Shown: piece by piece, positions 5,866 to 8,117 of the stretch
How the letters are laid out: every line of letters starts with the position of its first letter
Numbering within the stretch: the stretch's first letter is position 1
Source: Candidatus Heimdallarchaeota archaeon
Lineage (GTDB): Archaea > Asgardarchaeota > Heimdallarchaeia > Heimdallarchaeales > Heimdallarchaeaceae
Assembly (NCBI GenBank): GCA_016839875.1
Contig: JAEOTK010000253.1
Coordinates: 1-8,117 of the forward strand
Reading direction: 5' to 3'
Length of the DNA stretch: 8,117 nt
Notes under the pieces: generated by a model
Database searches by the model: none
Told to the model about the DNA's origin: nothing
What the model saw: only the letters and a program-made list of their open reading frames with translations
Program-made: the position numbers and the translations under genes

Positions 5866-6443
5866 GATGATTCCTCCTTTTCTTCTGTTTCTTCAGTTTC
5901 TTTTTCATCTTTAACAGCTTCAGATTCTTCAAAAGGAACTTCTTCTAATTCTTCAAATTCTTCAAGAAGTTCTTCATCTAATTCGTCTAACTCATCATAA
6001 TCTTCCAAAGTTTCATCAAATTCCTCTTCATCTATAAGATCTTCAGTCAATTCTTCTTCAGTTATATCTTTCTTTGATCGTCGTTGAATCATTTCTCTAC
6101 GTTTTTTATCTCTAAGATTAAGTGCAGTGATAACGACATTGCTTGGATGAACTGGAAAACTAACTATTGTTCCATCGGCTTTTTCTTTGCTATGGCCTTC
6201 AATATGAATAGAATATCGCTGAGGAATAACTTTGATTACCTTTCCTTTTATTTCCTCATCCTCAGACCTGTTTTTGAAGACAGTAACTTTATCATCTTTA
6301 TGAACTGGAAGTCGACGAATCCCATATTTTTCTCTAAGAGCATGGGCTAACGGAGCTGTCATTCTTCTATTTCTCAGATGAAGTGGAGCATTGTAATAGC
6401 TTTTACGTTGTTTTTTTGGTTGTTTTGATTTTGATAACGGCAT
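5862..6443 (-). CDS. rpl24: Large-subunit ribosomal protein uL24 (archaeal L24/eukaryotic L26 type) with long acidic C-terminal tail
   Basis: Assembly-initiating 50S protein near the exit tunnel. It has 193 residues against about 115-130 for typical archaeal homologues. The N-terminus carries the archaeal/eukaryotic signature SKQPKKQRKSYYNAPLHLRN (6-25), then LREKYGIRRLPVHKDDKVTV (36-55), a KOW-type segment EIKGKVIKVIPQRYSIHIEG (64-83) and FPVHPSNVVITALNL (96-110). From about residue 127 to the end, 38 of 67 residues are Asp or Glu, mostly as pairs before Leu or Phe (DELDELDEELLEEF). The frame opens at a TTG at 6449, but AGGAGTGA ending 6 nt before the ATG at 6443 fixes that start. The last codons (AAG GAG GAA) also form the eS4 ribosome-binding site, and the stop overlaps the eS4 start as ATGA. 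Confidence 0.95.
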   Translation of the reverse strand: MPLSKSKQPKKQRKSYYNAPLHLRNRRMTAPLAHALREKYGIRRLPVHKDDKVTVFKNRSEDEEIKGKVIKVIPQRYSIHIEGHSKEKADGTIVSFPVHPSNVVITALNLRDKKRREMIQRRSKKDITEEELTEDLIDEEEFDETLEDYDELDELDEELLEEFEELEEVPFEESEAVKDEKETEETEEKEESS

Positions 6444-6449
6444 TTCCAA

Positions 6450-6458
6450 TCACTCCTA
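6450..6458 (-). promoter_or_regulatory. Ribosome-binding site of uL24 overlapping the uL14 stop codon
   Basis: The uL14 TAG stop (6458-6456) is part of TAGGAGTGA; the AGGAGTGA core ends 6 nt before the ATG at 6443. It selects that ATG over the TTG at 6449, which would lie directly against the Shine-Dalgarno core. Confidence 0.7.
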
Positions 6459-6872
6459 TACTATTATTGAGGCCTGATGTGCAATTCTAGGCCATTTTTC
6501 AGCAGCTTCTTTTGCAATAGGTCCTCTAATTTCACTTCCGATAGGATCACCTACTTCGTTAGTTAGAACTACTGCATTTTCTTCAAATTGAATCCAATCT
6601 CCAGAACGACGTCTATATGGTGATTTTTGCCTAACTACTACTGCTGGAAAAATCTGTTTTCTTCTCTGTGGAGATCCTTGTTTTACAGAAACAATGACCA
6701 TATCTGAAACTGATGCACGAGGTATTCGATTTAATCTTCCTTTATAATGCTTAACGGCAATTATCTGTACTATTCTTGCTCCTGAATTATCAGTACATCT
6801 AATCCTTGAACCGACCATTAATCCTTTTGTTATATGGACTTGTGTTCGTCCTACTGTTTTCCTTTTTGCCAT
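6456..6872 (-). CDS. rpl14: Large-subunit ribosomal protein uL14
   Basis: 50S protein at the subunit interface, near the factor-binding side. It has 138 residues, in the normal archaeal range of about 130-140. The beta-barrel core begins GLMVGSRIRCTDNSGARIVQ (17-36) and continues with IIAVKHYKGRLNRIPRASVS (37-56), DMVIVSVKQGSPQRRKQIFP (57-76), AVVVRQKSPYRRRSGDWIQF (77-96), then the signature ENAVVLTNEVGDPIGSEIRG (98-117) and GPIAKEAAEKWPRIAHQAS (117-135). The ATG at 6872 follows the uS17 stop by 10 nt. The only Shine-Dalgarno-like sequence is the modest GGTGGT just upstream. No abnormality is visible. Confidence 0.97.
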   Translation of the reverse strand: MAKRKTVGRTQVHITKGLMVGSRIRCTDNSGARIVQIIAVKHYKGRLNRIPRASVSDMVIVSVKQGSPQRRKQIFPAVVVRQKSPYRRRSGDWIQFEENAVVLTNEVGDPIGSEIRGPIAKEAAEKWPRIAHQASIIV

Positions 6873-6882
6873 ATTACCACCA

Positions 6883-7215
6883 TCAGTCTATTTTTTGAAT
6901 GACCACAAAACTAACTGTTTTAGCAAGAGGTCTGCATTCAGCGGCTAGAACAATATCGCCTTCTTTTACATTTAAGCAAGGCGGGTTGTGTGCTGAAATC
7001 TTTCCATGAGCTCTTTCATATCTTCTATACTTCTTTACATATTTCAGATAATCTCTTCTCAAAACCACAGTGTGACGCATTTTATCAGATATTACCTTTC
7101 CTGTAAAAATTCTCCCTCTTACAGGAAGTTTACCATGAAAAGGACATCTTATATCTTCACACTCTGTTGAAGGTGGTTCGACACCAGGAATTCCTATATT
7201 CCGTACTTTACTCAT
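6883..7215 (-). CDS. rps17: Small-subunit ribosomal protein uS17 (archaeal S17/eukaryotic S11 type)
   Basis: Primary 16S rRNA-binding protein of the 30S body. It has 110 residues from the chosen start, matching archaeal uS17 of about 105-115. Motifs in order are [20 protein letters not shown] (1-20), the paired cysteines [17 protein letters not shown] (19-35), the OB-fold strands [20 protein letters not shown] (37-56), YKY/RRYER-type [20 protein letters not shown] (59-78), [20 protein letters not shown] (86-105). The frame is open to an ATG at 7248, but a near-ideal GAGGTGA six or fewer nt before the ATG at 7215 and the normal family N-terminus favour the shorter protein. It opens the second unit, after a 237-nt non-coding gap that carries two candidate promoters. 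Confidence 0.96.
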   Translation of the reverse strand: MSKVRNIGIPGVEPPSTECEDIRCPFHGKLPVRGRIFTGKVISDKMRHTVVLRRDYLKYVKKYRRYERAHGKISAHNPPCLNVKEGDIVLAAECRPLAKTVSFVVIQKID

Positions 7216-7220
7216 TTTTT

Positions 7221-7227
7221 TCACCTC
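7221..7227 (-). promoter_or_regulatory. Ribosome-binding site of uS17
   Basis: GAGGTGA on the minus strand, 5 nt before the ATG at 7215, is the best Shine-Dalgarno match in the window. It decides the uS17 start against the in-frame ATG at 7248, which has no comparable site. Confidence 0.85.
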
Positions 7228-7259
7228 GGTACTGCGTCTTCTACCCATGTTCTCTCACA

Positions 7260-7269
7260 TTTTATAAAA
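7260..7269 (-). promoter_or_regulatory. Proximal TATA-like box upstream of uS17
   Basis: The palindrome TTTTATAAAA is a good match to an archaeal TATA box. At the usual distance of about 25 nt, transcription would begin near 7238-7240, giving a short leader with the GAGGTGA site and excluding the ATG at 7248. The flanking sequence is not a good purine-rich BRE, so this is a second candidate beside the element at 7386-7409. Confidence 0.4.
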
Positions 7270-7289
7270 CTGCAAGAGAGCAATTTTGG

Positions 7290-7309
7290 CTCCAAAAGAA
7301 ATTTTGGAG
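7290..7309 (-). repeat. Perfect 8-bp inverted repeat in the uS17 leader
   Basis: CTCCAAAA and TTTTGGAG are separated by 4 nt and could form a tight hairpin in the minus-strand RNA. Directly downstream (7282-7289) is CCAAAATT, which could pair with the same TTTTGG arm instead, so two mutually exclusive pairings are conceivable. Lies between the distal promoter candidate and the uS17 start. Its function, if any, is unknown. Confidence 0.5.
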
Positions 7310-7327
7310 TAAGACGTCTGATACCGT

Positions 7328-7350
7328 AACTAATATTTTTTTTATTAGTT
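7328..7350 (-). repeat. Perfect 8-bp inverted repeat with A/T loop in the uS17 leader
   Basis: AACTAATA and TATTAGTT flank a 7-nt homopolymer (A on the transcribed minus strand). It could be a hairpin in a long leader RNA or a symmetrical DNA site for a dimeric regulator. The low GC content makes the RNA stem weak. Confidence 0.5.
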
Positions 7351-7385
7351 CGTTTATTTTAGATTAATTTCTCCCCTCTCTAATC

Positions 7386-7409
7386 TTTTTAATACTTTTC
7401 ATTGTTAAG
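7386..7409 (-). promoter_or_regulatory. Putative distal promoter of the uS17-uL6 unit (same 24-bp element as at 3317)
   Basis: The minus-strand core GAAAAGTATTAAAAA looks like BRE plus TATA box (TATTAAAA, 7394-7387). The element matches 3317-3340 at 23 of 24 positions. If it acts about 25 nt upstream of the start site, transcription begins near 7365 and yields a leader of about 150 nt before the uS17 ATG. Recurrence in front of both downstream units is the strongest argument; promoter activity is inferred. Confidence 0.6.
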
Positions 7410-7460
7410 TTTTTATTGATTTTAAAAAATAAGATAAATATTGGAAGAAATTCTACCAAT
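7410..7460 (-). terminator. Termination zone after Rpp29
   Basis: After the Rpp29 stop the minus strand reads through T-rich DNA (ATATTTATCTTATTTTTTA), suitable for archaeal oligo-U termination. A near-palindrome at 7440-7460 (ATTGG...CCAAT arms with an inner AGAA/TTCT) spans the stop codon and could form a short hairpin just before the T-runs. It probably ends the uS3-uL29-Rpp29 unit. Confidence 0.5.
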
Positions 7461-7761
7461 TCTTGATTCTCTTTTTGACCCTATTCTCTGGTTTCCCTTC
7501 AATAATATACCCTTCAACAATTACTTTTGACTTATCTGTTAATTCGATCTCAAAAATCTGACCAACCTTTTGAACCCAGATAGATCCTTTATCAGTTTGA
7601 ATTCTCAGAAGGCCAGAGGTTTCTTCTTTTATGACACCCTTAACTCCTTCTAGTTCAGGAGAAGAACTTTTCTTAATTTCTACATTAAAACCAGATAAAA
7701 ACGATGCTAGCTGACTCCACACATACTGCTTTCTTCTTTTTTTTTCAGTATTGTTGTTCAT
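7453..7761 (-). CDS. rnp1: RNase P protein component 1 (Rpp29/Pop4 family)
   Basis: Protein subunit of archaeal RNase P, the ribonucleoprotein that removes 5' leaders from pre-tRNA; Rpp29 partners with Rpp21 and contacts the specificity region of the RNA. It has 102 residues, typical of archaeal Rpp29. After a basic N-terminus, the Sm-like barrel shows family landmarks: SPELEGVKGVIKEETSGLLR at 34-53 (the G-x-x-G-x-V-x-x-E-T block), IWVQKVGQIFEIEL (61-74) and the C-terminal VEGYIIEGKPENRVKKRIK (82-100). Its location between uL29 and uS17 is the classical archaeal position. The ATG abuts the uL29 stop (TAGATG) with no clear Shine-Dalgarno site, so re-initiation is likely. In several archaea an eIF1/SUI1 gene sits between uL29 and this gene; it is absent here. 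Confidence 0.93.
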   Translation of the reverse strand: MNNNTEKKRRKQYVWSQLASFLSGFNVEIKKSSSPELEGVKGVIKEETSGLLRIQTDKGSIWVQKVGQIFEIELTDKSKVIVEGYIIEGKPENRVKKRIKNW

Positions 7762-7965
7762 CTAAATTTCATCTAATTCAGTCATTATTGTTAGAATTCT
7801 AGCAATCGCTTTCTTATACTCTTCAATTTGACCTGGATTTTCAATTGAACCTCCAGATGCTAGTTCAGAACGAACTGTGAATAATTTTTGTTTATATTCA
7901 TCGAGTTTTTTCAAGCGTTGATCCTTATTCATTTTTCTTATTTCACTTGATCTTATTAATGTCAT
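7762..7965 (-). CDS. rpl29: Large-subunit ribosomal protein uL29
   Basis: Small two-helix 50S protein near the polypeptide exit tunnel. It has 67 residues, normal for the family. It begins MTLIRSSEIRKMNKDQRLKK (1-20), the archaeal-type N-terminus with the L-R-x-x-E-I-R motif; helix 1 continues LDEYKQKLFTVRSELASGGS (21-40) and includes the typical L-x-x-L-R-x-E-x-A/S pattern. A short turn (IENPGQ) leads to helix 2, IEEYKKAIARILTIMTELDE (47-66), equivalent to the I-x-x-x-R-x-x-I-A-R-I-L-T motif. An AGGTGA site follows the uS3 stop and lies a few nt before this ATG. The stop codon is directly followed by the Rpp29 ATG. Confidence 0.95.
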   Translation of the reverse strand: MTLIRSSEIRKMNKDQRLKKLDEYKQKLFTVRSELASGGSIENPGQIEEYKKAIARILTIMTELDEI

Positions 7966-7976
7966 TTATTTCACCT

Positions 7977-8117
7977 TTATTCGTCCTTCTTTGTTGATTT
8001 CTTCTTGGGCTCAGCTTTCTTCTTGGGCTCAGCTTTCTTCTTGGGCTCAGCTTTCTTCTTGGGCTCAGCTTTCTTCTTGGGCTCAGCTTTCTTCTTGGGC
8101 TCAGCTTTCTTCTTGGG
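7977..8117 (-). CDS. rps3: C-terminal tail of ribosomal protein uS3 (5' part outside window), PKKKAE repeats
   Basis: Only the last 46 codons and stop of a gene entering from the right are visible. Reading on the minus strand they encode six copies of Pro-Lys-Lys-Lys-Ala-Glu, then PKKKSTKKDE and a TAA stop. No globular domain is in view, so the assignment rests on position: in archaea the gene before uL29 is uS3, and archaeal uS3 proteins often end in Lys/Glu/Ala-rich tails. uS3 sits at the mRNA entry of the 30S head; a basic disordered tail there could touch mRNA or rRNA. The stop is followed immediately by the uL29 Shine-Dalgarno site (TAAAGGTGA). An unrelated inserted gene is possible but unlikely. 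Confidence 0.75.
   Translation of the reverse strand, partial: PKKKAEPKKKAEPKKKAEPKKKAEPKKKAEPKKKAEPKKKSTKKDE
7998..8117 (-). repeat. Perfect 18-bp tandem repeat, at least six copies, coding for PKKKAE
   Basis: The unit CCCAAGAAGAAAGCTGAG (minus strand) repeats without a single base change from the window edge to 8010, followed by a partial copy down to about 7998. It is in frame with the uS3 tail. It has a higher GC content and uses CCC and GAG codons that look unusual beside the A/T-ending codons of neighbouring genes. The array continues beyond the window, so its true copy number is unknown. Confidence 0.95.

Noticed and set aside
7216..7248. Longer N-terminus of uS17 starting at the ATG at 7248
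   Set aside because: No good ribosome-binding site, not family-like, and a GAGGTGA lies inside this stretch exactly where a site for the ATG at 7215 is expected.
7998..8117. CRISPR array or non-coding satellite
   Set aside because: The repeats are 18 bp with no spacers, are in frame with a gene ending just before uL29, and encode a plausible basic protein tail.

Overview
This window is a minus-strand stretch of an archaeal ribosomal-protein locus (spc/S10 type). Reading from high to low coordinates the order is uS3 (C-terminal tail only), uL29, Rpp29 (RNase P), uS17, uL14, uL24, eS4, uL5, uS14, uS8, uL6, eL32, eL19, uL18, uS5, uL30, uL15 (cut by the window edge). Archaeal origin is clear from eS4, eL32 and eL19 embedded in the universal spc order, from the RNase P protein Rpp29 inside the cluster, and from Shine-Dalgarno cores of the GAGGTGAT type. 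The DNA is AT-rich. The acidic tails on uL24 and eL32, the basic repeat tail on uS3 and the N-terminally extended uL18 would fit an Asgard-type or other deep AT-rich archaeal lineage, but lineage cannot be settled from the sequence alone.

Layout: two non-coding gaps split the cluster into three probable transcription units. Unit 1 (7453-8117 and beyond) ends with uS3-uL29-Rpp29. Unit 2 (3412-7215) is uS17-uL14-uL24-eS4-uL5-uS14-uS8-uL6. Unit 3 (1-3258) is eL32-eL19-uL18-uS5-uL30-uL15 and presumably continues toward secY. Each gap has a U-rich tract after the upstream stop codon, then a 24-bp element that is nearly identical in both gaps (23 of 24 positions) and resembles an archaeal BRE/TATA promoter, then a leader. 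The uS17 leader is long and contains two perfect hairpins plus a second TATA-like box. The eL32 leader contains an imperfect 18-nt direct repeat.

Within units, genes are separated by 0-13 nt (42 nt before eL19) or overlap by 4-8 nt. Shine-Dalgarno sites often start inside the upstream stop codon or lie in the last codons of the upstream gene, which suggests tight translational coupling. These starts decide several N-termini; the longest open frames for uS17, uS8, uL30, uL24, uL6, eL19 and eL32 overstate the true protein. Products are structural proteins of the 30S and 50S subunits plus one RNase P subunit, so this is a core housekeeping region. The points of interest are regulatory (shared promoter element, leaders) and the low-complexity tails. 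No mobile element, CRISPR array, tRNA or rRNA gene is visible.
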